From assembly GCA_017792465.1 (NCBI GenBank), contig CP051234.1, forward strand, positions 4,406,905-4,470,904: DNA of 64,000 nucleotides, in the 5' to 3' direction. Shown here in pieces: positions 17,201 through 26,121 of this stretch. The DNA comes from Filomicrobium sp. (lineage in GTDB: Bacteria; Pseudomonadota; Alphaproteobacteria; Rhizobiales; Hyphomicrobiaceae). The notes beneath the pieces were generated by a model. That model was not told the DNA's origin. It saw nothing but the letters and a program-made list of their open reading frames with translations, and did no database searches. Numbering within the stretch: the first letter of the stretch is position 1; each line of letters begins with the position of its first letter. A program made the position numbers and the translations under genes.

Positions 17201-17709
17201 GCACTGCTCCGCCTTTTTATTATGCCCAGGGTAGGTGAGACGAACCCAATCGTCCCTTTAAGAATTGGCTTATTAGCTGAATAACGTTCCAATTTCGCCA
17301 ATAGATCTGCGACATACCGTAAAAAAAACGTGGGCCGGAATTGATCATGGTCTTTGAAAGGGTGCCTACAATCCATCCCGGATTTTATCTAAAATCCAAA
17401 TCATCTGAGGTTGGCTTCGGTCGATGCTCAAGGGCCCAAGTCTTATCGAGAACAGGTGCTTTGGCTCAAAAAATGGCACGGTCGCGCCTTGCCGGCGACC
17501 CGAGGCTTGCTGCAAGGGTTTTGGCGAGCGGGAGTGGAAGGTGAAAGTGGCTCCTTGCATCAAGACGATGATCGTTGTCACCGGTTGACTGCAACAGTCT
17601 GCGGCCGGAACCCGTGTGTGCTCCATCAGACACACGATTGAAGCCTGCTCCGGCCGTTCGTTGGCCTGCCGCCTTGACAAGCTTTTGATCTCATCGTTTT
17701 CTTTGCGCC
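17201..17709. other. intergenic region with one AT-rich palindrome
   Basis: No gene is supported in these 509 bases; frames covering them run antisense through the riboswitch and look random. The one clear element is a perfect palindrome GGATTTTA TC TAAAATCC at 17380-17397, a possible operator for the divergent hydrolase or btuB transcripts. Confidence 0.4.
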
Positions 17710-17906
17710 GTATCGGTGTTGCGCAAACTCTCTCGCGCAACTGGGAACACGGTGCGGCGGGATCCCGACAGGAGACCGCCAAGTCCGAGGCTGACCCCGC
17801 AACTGTAGGCGGCGAGCCTGTGCCAAAGAAGCCACGGAAACCCCGGCAAGTCCGGCGATCTGGAAGGCAGGCACCAGGCGTTTGAGCCGTAAGCCAGGAG
17901 ACCAGC
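17710..17906 (+). ncRNA. cobalamin riboswitch controlling btuB
   Basis: The conserved order is clear: CGGTGTT and GGGAACACGGTGCGG near 17714-17757, then AAGTCCGAGGCTGACCCC, GCAACTGTAGGCGG, AAGCCACGG, a GGAAGGC segment and the B12 box GAGCCGTAAGCCAGGAGACC at 17884-17903. The RNA binds adenosylcobalamin or a related form and reduces expression of the following uptake genes. The btuB gene begins 280 bases later, and its ribosome site lies in a hairpin, which points to translational control. Confidence 0.95.
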
Positions 17907-18151
17907 TGGTACAGTCGCCCACTCGTTCTGCGGGGTTGCAGAATGGAGCGGATACCCGTTGTGGCGACAACCATCTGGTGTGGCGTGTCGCAAACGGGAG
18001 ATCGGTTCTCAATTCAATTTCCAAGTCGCTCAATGAGGCACGTGTTTGTCGGGCACGTGGGTCTCACGAGTTGTCATAATGAAATTTGGCTGATGCGTTC
18101 CACTGAATGCAAGGCCATTGGGAATGGAAACTAAGCGGCGCGACGACACCA

Positions 18152-18176
18152 TCCTTAACAACGTTGTTCGTAAGGA
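18152..18176 (+). promoter_or_regulatory. hairpin hiding the btuB ribosome binding site
   Basis: TCCTTA (18152-18157) pairs exactly with TAAGGA (18171-18176), which contains the Shine-Dalgarno AAGGA nine bases before the btuB ATG. Inner bases ACAA and TTGT can extend the stem. This is a plausible expression platform for the upstream cobalamin riboswitch. Confidence 0.6.
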
Positions 18177-18185
18177 CTGTCGTCA

Positions 18186-20132
18186 ATGAAATACACAATA
18201 CGCAAACCCCGCTTGTCCCTCAGCCGTCAACTCGCGGCCTTGCTGATGAGCAGCGCGACGGCCTTGATTTTTCCAGTCGGCACGTCGCACGCCGAGGAGC
18301 CAATCGAACTTAAAGGCATTATCATTTCCGGCGGCCTCACGCCCGTCGAGGCGGCCAACTACGGTCGCGCGTCCAGCGTCATAACCGGCGAACAGATGGA
18401 GCAACGCGGGATCAAGCAACTCGCGGATGCCTTGCGCCAAGTGCCCGGACTCGCGGTCTCTCGGACGGGGGGCGCTGGCGGGATGACGCAGATCCGCGTT
18501 CGTGGTGCGGAAGCCAACCACGTGCTCGTTCTCATCGACGGCATCGAAACCGCTGACTCATCAGGGGGCTACGACTTCAGCGCCATCACCGCAGATGAAA
18601 TCGAACGCATCGAGGTGATCCGTGGTCCGCAATCTGCGCTTTACGGTTCGGCCGCGCTTGCAGGCATCATCAATATCGTCACCAAGCGCGGCATTCGAAA
18701 CGGATACCGCGCCGGTGCAACGGTTGAAGGCGGGACAGCGCCGGCGAAGGCCTTTTCCGGACTCGTGCGCGGCGGCAATAGCTTTGTCGACGTTGCGATG
18801 TCAATTTCCCGCCGAGACGACGAAGGTTGGGATGCAGCCGGCGACGATGGCGAGAAGGACGGCTTTGAGAATACGACATTCTCAACCAAGGTCACGGCAG
18901 ACGTCACCAAGTCGCTGGAGGTTCAAGGGATATTCCGTTGGACGGACCGGACGGTAGATTTCGACGACACGTCTTTTGGCTGCGGCAGTCCCGATTGCTA
19001 TGTTTTCGATGCTGACAATACGACGTCCGGGCGCGACCGGATCGTGGGCCTGTCCGCGAACTACAAGATGTTTGATGGAGCGCTCGTCCACTCGCCGTTT
19101 GTACACTACGCGGACAGCGATAGTGAGACGCTCACGCCAGCTGGCTTTTCGACCCGCTCATTCAACGAAGCCAGTACCTTCAAGTACGGCTACAAGGGCG
19201 CGTACTTCTTCGGCCCGGAACGCCGACATTCAATCGCCGGTCTCATTGAGCAGAAGAAGGAAGAGTTTGAAAACACCTACTCCACGGAAGTCCATGAGCG
19301 CGAGCAAACCAACTATGCTGCCGAATACAAGGGATACCTGACGCAGGACTTCTTTGTGCAGGCAGGTGTGCGCTACGATGACAATGAGCTTTTCGACGAT
19401 GCTTTGACATGGTCGACGTCGGCTTCCTACCGCTTCCGCCCCACCAACACCCGCCTTCATGCGTCGGTGGGCAAAGGCATTGTCAACCCCACGTTTTTTG
19501 AACAGTACGGCACGATCTATGGCGTCTACATTGCCAACCCCAGCCTCATGCCCGAAGAGAGCCTGGGTTGGGACGTTGGCGTGGAACAAAGCTTGTTCAG
19601 TGGCGCCTTCGTCGTCGACGTGACGTATTTCCAGGCGACACTGACGGACGAAACCGCCACAACCACGCTCAGCACAGGTGAATCGACACCGATCAATCTT
19701 GTTGGAGAAAGCGAACGCCAAGGCGTTGAAGTGCAAGCCACCATTTCTCCCATCCAGGGCTTGTTCTTGTCGGCGTCCTATACCTATCTCGACGCGACCG
19801 AGCCCGATGGAACTCAAGAGGTGCGTCGGCCCAAGAATGCGTTCGGGCTCAACGTCGCTTATACGTTCCTCGATGGCAGAGCGACAGTCGGCGCGGACTT
19901 GACCTATAATGGCGGTGACGTACAGGGCGACTTCTCCGATGCCAGCTTTACGTCACCGAAGGTTTCGGTCGAAGACTATTTCGTCGTCGACTTCAACGCA
20001 TCCTACAAGGTGACCGAAGACATCAAGGTTTACGGCGTTCTCAACAACGCCTTCGACGAGGACTACCAGGAAGTTCTAGGCTTTGCCTCACGACCGCAGC
20101 AGGCTTACCTCGGCGTGAAGGTCGGCTACTGA
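18186..20132 (+). CDS. btuB: TonB-dependent vitamin B12 outer-membrane receptor
   Basis: A 648-residue outer-membrane barrel receptor. A signal peptide ends near SHAEE (residues about 34-38), followed by a TonB-box-like ELKGIIISGG, a plug domain with QIRVRGAEANHVLVLIDGIE and IEVIRGPQSALYGSAALAG, then a 22-strand barrel ending in the aromatic terminus YLGVKVGY. It takes up cobalamin or related corrinoids using TonB energy. The cobalamin riboswitch directly upstream and the btuFCD genes downstream make the substrate assignment strong. TonB, ExbB and ExbD are not in the window. Confidence 0.92.
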   Translation: MKYTIRKPRLSLSRQLAALLMSSATALIFPVGTSHAEEPIELKGIIISGGLTPVEAANYGRASSVITGEQMEQRGIKQLADALRQVPGLAVSRTGGAGGMTQIRVRGAEANHVLVLIDGIETADSSGGYDFSAITADEIERIEVIRGPQSALYGSAALAGIINIVTKRGIRNGYRAGATVEGGTAPAKAFSGLVRGGNSFVDVAMSISRRDDEGWDAAGDDGEKDGFENTTFSTKVTADVTKSLEVQGIFRWTDRTVDFDDTSFGCGSPDCYVFDADNTTSGRDRIVGLSANYKMFDGALVHSPFVHYADSDSETLTPAGFSTRSFNEASTFKYGYKGAYFFGPERRHSIAGLIEQKKEEFENTYSTEVHEREQTNYAAEYKGYLTQDFFVQAGVRYDDNELFDDALTWSTSASYRFRPTNTRLHASVGKGIVNPTFFEQYGTIYGVYIANPSLMPEESLGWDVGVEQSLFSGAFVVDVTYFQATLTDETATTTLSTGESTPINLVGESERQGVEVQATISPIQGLFLSASYTYLDATEPDGTQEVRRPKNAFGLNVAYTFLDGRATVGADLTYNGGDVQGDFSDASFTSPKVSVEDYFVVDFNASYKVTEDIKVYGVLNNAFDEDYQEVLGFASRPQQAYLGVKVGY

Positions 20133-20330
20133 AGGATTTGAAAGTCCGCGGAAATATGGATTGGCGAGTAGGAGCCGATGATCTCGATCCTCTTTGCCAA
20201 TCCATCTATCGAAGACAACGAAACGCTTTGCGATGAGCCGAAATGGCAGCGACGATCCATGTGGCGAGAGCCTGCCGAAAATGGTTCGGTCGCGAGCCGG
20301 AGGCAATTTATGAGGAAGGAGCTGGTTTCC

Positions 20331-21227
20331 GTGGACCGTAGCGTCAAGGCCGTTTGGGCATTCGCTTTTTTGACCCTTGCTGCCGCGTTCCCAGCTGTGG
20401 CTGCCGAAAAGCCGCAGCGGATTGTTTCGCTGAACCTGTGCACCGATCAGCTCTTGATGATGCTGGTGGAGCCCAAACGGATTGCAGCGGTTTCTTACCT
20501 TGCCCGGCGTCGCGATAGCTCGGTCCTTTATGCCGAGGCGAGCCGCATCCCCGTGACTCACGGCCAGGCCGAGGAAGTCTTCACACTTCAACCCGACCTC
20601 GTGCTGTCTGGCAAATATACGGCACGCGCGACCGTTGCGATTCTGAAGCGCCTCGGCCAAAGGGTGGAGGAATTCGATCCCTCTCATTCTTTTGCTGACA
20701 TCCGCGCCAATTTGCGGCGTATGGGTGATCTCGTCGGAGAGCGCGACAAGGCCGAGGCGTTGATCGCCGCGTTCGATGTTGACCTGAAACGGTTTGACGA
20801 CGATCAGCCCGCTCGCCGACCGCTCGCAGCATTTTATTATTCGAACTCTTATACCTCGGGTGGCGACACGCTCGCGGATGAAATCCTAGAGACTTCGGGC
20901 ATGCGAAACCTGGGTGCCGAACTGGGGCTGACGCAGACTAAGAAGCTGCCACTCGAAGTTCTGGTGATGGCCAATCCGGAACTGGTCGTAAAGGGTCGCA
21001 CCTTCGATGCGCCCGCGCTGGCGCAGGAAGTCTTCGAACACCCCGCGCTCAGATATTTGCAGAAGCGGAGCCAGGAGACTGTCGTCGCTGACAAGTACAC
21101 CATTTGCGGAACGCCTTTTACGCTGCGCGCGGTTTCGAAACTCGCTGAGGCGCGCAAAAGGCTCGTTAAGCGCGCGGTAACGAATGTGCACGGCGCGACG
21201 CATGAAAAACCGGCGAAGCTCCAGTAA
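20331..21227 (+). CDS. btuF: periplasmic cobalamin-binding protein of the ABC importer
   Basis: A 298-residue class III solute-binding protein. The GTG at 20331 is preferred because GGAAGGAG lies 9 bases upstream and it yields a clean signal peptide (SVKAVWAFAFLTLAAAFPAV, cleaved near AVAAEKP). The mature part starts with PQRIVSLNLCTDQLLMMLV, typical of BtuF/FepB proteins. It would hand B12 to BtuCD in the inner membrane. The stop overlaps the permease start (TAATG). An iron-siderophore binder is the alternative, but the riboswitch and cob neighbours favour B12. Confidence 0.87.
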   Translation: MDRSVKAVWAFAFLTLAAAFPAVAAEKPQRIVSLNLCTDQLLMMLVEPKRIAAVSYLARRRDSSVLYAEASRIPVTHGQAEEVFTLQPDLVLSGKYTARATVAILKRLGQRVEEFDPSHSFADIRANLRRMGDLVGERDKAEALIAAFDVDLKRFDDDQPARRPLAAFYYSNSYTSGGDTLADEILETSGMRNLGAELGLTQTKKLPLEVLVMANPELVVKGRTFDAPALAQEVFEHPALRYLQKRSQETVVADKYTICGTPFTLRAVSKLAEARKRLVKRAVTNVHGATHEKPAKLQ

Positions 21228-22228
21228 TGCGCGCACCGATCAGCTACCCCCTATTGCTGTCTCTTCTCACTCTGCTCGTTGTGGTTCTGTCCACGATGTC
21301 GCTTCTGATCGGTCCGGCCGGTATCGGAATCTGGACGAGCCTTTCGGCGTTGTTTTCCGGCCGGCAGGATGTTGTATCGATCGTCATGCAGGAGATCCGC
21401 CTGCCGCGCGCAATTCTCGGCGCGACGATCGGTGCGACGCTGGGATTATCAGGCGCCGCCTTGCAGGGATATTTGCGCAACCCGCTCGCTGAGCCGGGCC
21501 TTCTTGGCATTAGCGCCACCGCCTCGCTCGGCGCGGTGATTGCCATTTATACCGGTCTCTCGGCGGTTTTCTCGCTTGCCTTGCCGCTGATGGCGCTTGC
21601 CGGTGCCGTGATCGCGGTCCTGCTTGTGCGGCTGCTGGCCGGTGGCGGTGCCGCGACCATCACGCTCATTCTCGCCGGAGTCGCCGTGACGAGCTTTGCG
21701 GGCGCGTTGACGTCGCTGGCGCTCAACTTGTCGCCCAACCCGTTTGCCGCGCTGGAAATCGTCTTTTGGATGCTGGGCTCGCTCAAGGATCGTTCGATGA
21801 TGCATGTCTGGCTCTCGGTGCCGTTCATGTTCGTTGGCTGGCTAATGCTGGCCCAGGTTGGCCGGGCGCTGGATGCGCTGACGCTTGGAGAAGAGGCGGC
21901 GGCCAGTCTGGGGTTCAAGCTCGGGACGGTGCAGGCGCTTGTCGTGCTCGGGACGGCTGCAAGTGTTGGTGCAGCGACGGCCGTCGCGGGCGCGATTGGT
22001 TTCGTTGGCCTTGTCGTGCCCCACATCCTGCGCCCGTTGGTTGGCTCGCATCCAAGTCGGCTGTTGGCCGCAAGCGCGCTGGGCGGCGCGGCGGTGGTTC
22101 TCGCAGCTGACATCGCGGTCCGTCTGATAGCGCCTGAGCGTGACATTAAGCTCGGTGTCCTGACGGCGCTTGTCGGCGCTCCGTTCTTTCTTTGGCTCAT
22201 TTTCAAGACGCGGCGGGAACTGCGATGA
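21227..22228 (+). CDS. btuC: cobalamin ABC transporter permease (FecCD family)
   Basis: A 333-residue integral membrane protein with about ten helices. Family signatures are visible: EIRLPRAILGATIGATLG near residue 45, GAALQGYLRNPLAEPGLLGI, and the coupling region GAIGFVGLVVPHILRPLVG. It forms the translocation path for the corrinoid delivered by BtuF. It overlaps btuF by one base and btuD by four, so the three subunits are translated together. Confidence 0.9.
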   Translation: MRAPISYPLLLSLLTLLVVVLSTMSLLIGPAGIGIWTSLSALFSGRQDVVSIVMQEIRLPRAILGATIGATLGLSGAALQGYLRNPLAEPGLLGISATASLGAVIAIYTGLSAVFSLALPLMALAGAVIAVLLVRLLAGGGAATITLILAGVAVTSFAGALTSLALNLSPNPFAALEIVFWMLGSLKDRSMMHVWLSVPFMFVGWLMLAQVGRALDALTLGEEAAASLGFKLGTVQALVVLGTAASVGAATAVAGAIGFVGLVVPHILRPLVGSHPSRLLAASALGGAAVVLAADIAVRLIAPERDIKLGVLTALVGAPFFLWLIFKTRRELR

Positions 22229-23010
22229 CGACCACCGGTGCGCAACGCTTGGAAATCTTAAACCTGTCGGTCTCACTCGGCGGGCGAACGGTTGTCGACA
22301 AGCTGTCATGCCGTCTTGAGAGCGGGTCTTTCGTTGGTCTCATCGGTCCTAACGGATCGGGCAAGTCGACGCTTTTGAAGGCGGTCATGGGGCTTCTGCC
22401 ATCCGTCGGCGAAGTCATGCTGAATGGTGAGAATTTTCTCGACAAGCCGCCCAAAGAACGTGCGCAGCTGGTTGCCTACCTGCCCCAGGATGGACAAGTC
22501 GTGTGGCCCATTGCCGTCGAGGATCTCGTCATGCTGGGGCGGGCGCCGCACCGATCCGGCTTTGCACCTCCGACGGAGGTCGACCGCGCCGCTGTCGAAA
22601 GCGCTCTGGCGGCTATGGATCTGGGATCGCTCAGACGGCGCTCTGCACGGGAATTGTCCGGCGGTGAGAAGGCGCGGGCCCTCATCGCGCGCACGTTGGC
22701 CCAGGATACCGCTGTGCTGATCGCCGACGAACCGACTGCCGGGCTCGACCCGTCGCACCAGATTGCTTTGATGGAAACGTTCTGCGCCAAGGCGCGCGAG
22801 GGGCGCACGGTTCTCGCATCGCTTCATGATCTTGCCCTTGCGGCGCAGTGGTGCGATCAGCTCATTCTTATCGACGATGGGGCAATCGTCGCGGCTGGGA
22901 ACCCTGGGACCGTATTGACTGCAGACGTGCTCGCAGCCGTCTATGGCGTAGAGGCCTATTTCGGTGAAAGCCGTCGAGGACTCGTCGTTGCTCCCATCGC
23001 TCGCGTCTAA
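22225..23010 (+). CDS. btuD: cobalamin ABC transporter ATP-binding protein
   Basis: A 261-residue ABC ATPase starting at the ATG that overlaps the btuC stop. Walker A GPNGSGKST, the Q-loop (YLPQDGQ), signature LSGGEKARALIARTLAQ, Walker B VLIADEPTAGLD and the H-loop (ASLHDLALA) are all present. It powers the BtuC channel from the cytoplasmic side. The stop overlaps the start of the next gene (TAATG). Confidence 0.92.
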   Translation: MTTTGAQRLEILNLSVSLGGRTVVDKLSCRLESGSFVGLIGPNGSGKSTLLKAVMGLLPSVGEVMLNGENFLDKPPKERAQLVAYLPQDGQVVWPIAVEDLVMLGRAPHRSGFAPPTEVDRAAVESALAAMDLGSLRRRSARELSGGEKARALIARTLAQDTAVLIADEPTAGLDPSHQIALMETFCAKAREGRTVLASLHDLALAAQWCDQLILIDDGAIVAAGNPGTVLTADVLAAVYGVEAYFGESRRGLVVAPIARV

Positions 23011-24116
23011 TGGGCGCTTCATCGCTCATCCAGCCTGTTCAACGAAATTTGGTTTTGCACATGATCGACCTTCACGAGACGCTGCGCTCCAATCTTTACG
23101 ACCCCGAGACCGGCTGGAGCATGGGCGGATTTGGAGCCATTGCAGAGTTTCACCAGGACGCGGATGAAACTCTTTGCGTCGATGACGGCCAACGTCTAGT
23201 CCGCGCAACGGTGCGAGGTGGCATCGGACTGTCCCGCCTGCCTCAAAACATCGTGCCAGTTGCCTATGAGGCGGTGAGCAAAAATCCTATGAGATGGGCG
23301 CATGGCGTCGCGCTCTGTTTGCCGTCGGCCGAAGCGTCCATGAACAAGCGCGTTGTGGTGACCGAACTTGGACCGGACGAGGAGCCGCTTCGGGACAAGG
23401 ACAAAGGTGCGGTTCTTTTCGATATGGGCCTGAGTGCTGTCGGGGGTGCCTGCACGGCCGTCGACTTCTGTGTTCGCACAGCCGATGCCGATCTCATCGA
23501 AGCGCTGCGCAGCGCCTGCGGGCGCTCTATCTTCGATCCCGAAAGTCCTGCCATGCATGCAATCTTGAATGCCCATCCGCATCGCGTGGCGTTGACGAGG
23601 GTGGGCCGGGTCGAAGTCTACCAGTTGATCGGCGGGCCGGCGACGGGTGGGAAATCACCACCGGGGCCGCACACGCATGTGCTGCCGAACATCATGCGCT
23701 CAGGTCGCACGCATTCGGCAAACCAGCCGATTCCCGACGGATTCATCCCCTGTGCGATGATGTACCCGGGCAATCCTCTGACGACCGCATTGGGTGTCGA
23801 GCGGGTGTTTGATGAACGCTTGCACGATTCCTTCCAGAAATTGTTCGAGGTCTGGGGGCGAGACGAACAGACCTACCCCAAAGAGCAAGCCCGTGCGATG
23901 ATCAGAGATGGCGCTGCTGCTGCGAGCTTCGAAGAGCCCGGGACACGCGCTGGTCGGATTGCCTTGCGAGTCCTGTGTCGCCAGTTTCTGGCTGATCCGC
24001 GCGCGGGTGTCGATGGGCCAACATTGAAAGACTGGTCGGCCCGCTTCGACGGTGCTAGCGAACCAGACCCGGACGACACCGATCCCACCGACGTCGTTGA
24101 AGGCGAGGGACATTGA
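23010..24116 (+). CDS. unrecognised protein coupled to btuFCD
   Basis: A 368-residue protein whose ATG overlaps the btuD stop; a second in-frame ATG at 23061 is possible. I cannot name its family with confidence. Visible features: GWSMGGFGAIAEFHQD near the start, a His-rich middle (NAHPHRVALTR, then GPHTHVLPNIM and GRTHSANQPIPDGF), CAMMYPGNPLTTALG, and an acidic tail rich in Asp. There is no signal peptide or transmembrane helix. The spaced His pairs could bind a metal. Placement between a B12 importer and cobC suggests a role in corrinoid or cobalt handling; that is inference only. Confidence 0.75.
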   Translation: MGASSLIQPVQRNLVLHMIDLHETLRSNLYDPETGWSMGGFGAIAEFHQDADETLCVDDGQRLVRATVRGGIGLSRLPQNIVPVAYEAVSKNPMRWAHGVALCLPSAEASMNKRVVVTELGPDEEPLRDKDKGAVLFDMGLSAVGGACTAVDFCVRTADADLIEALRSACGRSIFDPESPAMHAILNAHPHRVALTRVGRVEVYQLIGGPATGGKSPPGPHTHVLPNIMRSGRTHSANQPIPDGFIPCAMMYPGNPLTTALGVERVFDERLHDSFQKLFEVWGRDEQTYPKEQARAMIRDGAAAASFEEPGTRAGRIALRVLCRQFLADPRAGVDGPTLKDWSARFDGASEPDPDDTDPTDVVEGEGH

Positions 24117-24188
24117 AAGGCACGCTTGGCATTGGCGCAAATATTTTCCCAAGATGATGGTGGCAGCAGAAAGGCCGCGGTTCGCGCG

Positions 24189-25211
24189 ATGGCAGACGCG
24201 ATAGATCGTTGCGAGATTGGGCATCCGCGCGATCACGGCGGCAATCTCGATCATGCTGTCGCGATCTATGGCGGACCTGTCGACGAATGGATCGATCTAT
24301 CGACTGGCATTAACCGGGTTCCCTACCCAATTCCTCGCCTTCCGGCGGCGGCGTGGTCGCAATTGCCGACGTGGCAGGACATCGACGCGCTCATTGCGTC
24401 TGCCCAAGGCGCCTACGGGACTGACGCGTCCGTCTTGCCGGTTGCCGGCGCGCAGGCTGCGATCCAACTTGTGCCGCGGCTTGTGGCTCCAGATCGCGCC
24501 GCCGTGCTTGCGCCGACCTACAACGAACACGCAGCAGCACTTCGCGCATGTGGCTGGAACGTCGACGAGGTCGAAACCGTCGACGAGCTACGCGGCACCT
24601 GCATTGCCGTTGTCGTTAATCCGAACAACCCGGATGGGCGCGCGCATCAGCCTGAGGAACTCATGGCCTTGGCCGATCACGTTGACTGGCTCGTTGTCGA
24701 TGAGAGTTTTGCCGACGCCACGCCGAAGCATTCGCTTGCTCCGTTGGCCGGACGTGCGGGACTGATCGTGTTGCGGTCGTTTGGAAAGTTTTATGGTCTT
24801 GCCGGTGTGCGGCTTGGTTTCGTGCTTGGGAATGCGAACGATCTTGCCCGGCTTGATGAACTGGCTGGCCCGTGGGCCGTTTCGGGGCCTGCTATCGCGA
24901 TTGGGCAAGCCGCACTCAACGATCGTGCCTGGGCTGGCCAGACGACAGCTCGGCTGATGACCGACGTGGAAAGACTCGACGCAATGGCAAGTGCCGCAGG
25001 ATGGGATGTCGTGGGCGGGACCAGTCTCTTTCGTTTCTATCAGACGCACGATGCGAGCCAGGCTCAAACAGCGCTTGCGCGGCATCGTATCTGGTCGCGC
25101 ATTTTTCCGTGGTCGGCAACGTCGGTGCGGCTTGGACTTCCCGGTTGCGAGCGTGAATGGCAGCGACTAGCCGACGCTTTGGCCGATGCGGGGCGGTTTC
25201 AGTTGCCCTGA
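24189..25211 (+). CDS. cobC: L-threonine-O-3-phosphate decarboxylase-type aminotransferase
   Basis: A 340-residue fold-type I PLP enzyme. HGGNLDHAVAIYGGP and WIDLSTGINRVPYP at the N-terminus are characteristic of CobC/CobD; the PLP lysine is in RSFGKFYGLAGVRLGF and the cofactor contacts are in VVNPNNPDG. It supplies aminopropanol phosphate for the nucleotide loop. The ATG at 24189 fits the family; a TTG at 24126 would add 21 residues. It lies 72 bases after the unrecognised gene and overlaps the 3' end of the opposing minus-strand gene by 13 bases. Confidence 0.87.
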   Translation: MADAIDRCEIGHPRDHGGNLDHAVAIYGGPVDEWIDLSTGINRVPYPIPRLPAAAWSQLPTWQDIDALIASAQGAYGTDASVLPVAGAQAAIQLVPRLVAPDRAAVLAPTYNEHAAALRACGWNVDEVETVDELRGTCIAVVVNPNNPDGRAHQPEELMALADHVDWLVVDESFADATPKHSLAPLAGRAGLIVLRSFGKFYGLAGVRLGFVLGNANDLARLDELAGPWAVSGPAIAIGQAALNDRAWAGQTTARLMTDVERLDAMASAAGWDVVGGTSLFRFYQTHDASQAQTALARHRIWSRIFPWSATSVRLGLPGCEREWQRLADALADAGRFQLP

Positions 25212-25696
25212 ATTGTCTTGGTCGCGGCGATGGCTTTGCCGGCGACCGCCAGGGTCGCGTGGTCATTCGTGTTCAAGGTGACATGGAGCTCGAACGGTGG
25301 CGGCGGCAGCTTGGCGATATGGAACCAGGGTCCGTAGACGCGGGCGAGCTTGTTGCCATCGACATAGACATGGGCGTGGCCCTCGCCGGGGACATGAGGC
25401 TGGTTGACGCTCTCGGGGCTGAAGCTGAAATTCGTCGTCTGGATGTTCAGGTTGAAGCCACCGTGTGGGTCCGGTTTCAAAGCAAAATCGACAGTTGGAA
25501 TTGGCGCGCCGGCTGGAATTTCGATCATCCGACTGTGGTCGTGGTCAGTCTTGGCTGATTGAGAGGTGCGGGTGTGAACGGCATTGTGAGCCGCGTCGCT
25601 CGGTGCGCGATGCTGCATCTTTTGCAGTTGCACCGAAGCGCCGAACCCGCCGACAAAGCCAACTGCCAAGGCGACCAGGAGCCAGATCCGCGACAT
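25199..25696 (-). CDS. membrane-anchored, His-rich periplasmic protein in the cbt operon
   Basis: A 165-residue protein starting at an ATG with AAGGA upstream. One N-terminal helix (RIWLLVALAVGFVGGFGA) anchors it; the rest should face the periplasm. It has a His-rich linker (AAHNAVHTRT, KTDHDHSRM) and a conserved-looking core HVPGEGHAHVYVDGNK followed by GPWFHI. No family name is certain. It is the last gene of the riboswitch-cbtB-cbtA-DUF1636 run, so a cobalt-binding role before uptake is plausible. A copper or general metal chaperone is an alternative. Confidence 0.65.
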   Translation of the reverse strand: MSRIWLLVALAVGFVGGFGASVQLQKMQHRAPSDAAHNAVHTRTSQSAKTDHDHSRMIEIPAGAPIPTVDFALKPDPHGGFNLNIQTTNFSFSPESVNQPHVPGEGHAHVYVDGNKLARVYGPWFHIAKLPPPPFELHVTLNTNDHATLAVAGKAIAATKTIQGN

Positions 25697-25710
25697 TCGA
25701 TTTGGTCCTT

Positions 25711-26121
25711 TCAATCGTTATCTTTGATGGGGATTTGCGAGACTGGTGGAAGGCGGCCAAGCACCGCCTCGCGAAAGAATGCCGGGCGGTCTGCCATAGC
25801 TGGGATGCCATGGGGGGACCGGGCAATCGCATCGGCGAGCGTCACGATTTCAGCCGCGTGCGCGATCGGATCGATGCCGGTCAGAATGTAAGACCAGCGG
25901 TTCGGCGACTGGAATGCAACCGCGACCGGACGGCCACAGGCGGCCAGGCATGGCACGGCTTTGACGCGTAGGTGTGGATGGCTGCAACCGACCAACTCCT
26001 GCAATCGGTCTTTAAGAACCGCACCGGGACAGCGCGTCCCGGCCGGTTCCTCGCCTGTTTCACCGCAGATTTCGCAAACCGTAATCGTGGTCGGTGCCGG
26101 TCCGAGTTCCTGAGCGCACAT
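25711..26121 (-). CDS. DUF1636 protein (ferredoxin-like), copy 1
   Basis: A 136-residue cytoplasmic protein. Four cysteines sit in the thioredoxin-like 2Fe-2S ferredoxin arrangement (VCEICGETG, GTRCPG, then VPCLAACGRP). The ATG at 26121 overlaps the cbtA stop (TGATG). A second copy is at 29960 in front of cobW. DUF1636 genes are common beside cobalt and cobalamin genes, but the function is not established. The spacing CxxC...C...CxxxC suggests an iron-sulfur cluster or metal binding. Confidence 0.8.
   Translation of the reverse strand: MCAQELGPAPTTITVCEICGETGEEPAGTRCPGAVLKDRLQELVGCSHPHLRVKAVPCLAACGRPVAVAFQSPNRWSYILTGIDPIAHAAEIVTLADAIARSPHGIPAMADRPAFFREAVLGRLPPVSQIPIKDND

Noticed and set aside
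17366..17974. Minus-strand frame of 202 codons across the first riboswitch
   Set aside because: It runs antisense through the conserved cobalamin aptamer and has no coding features.
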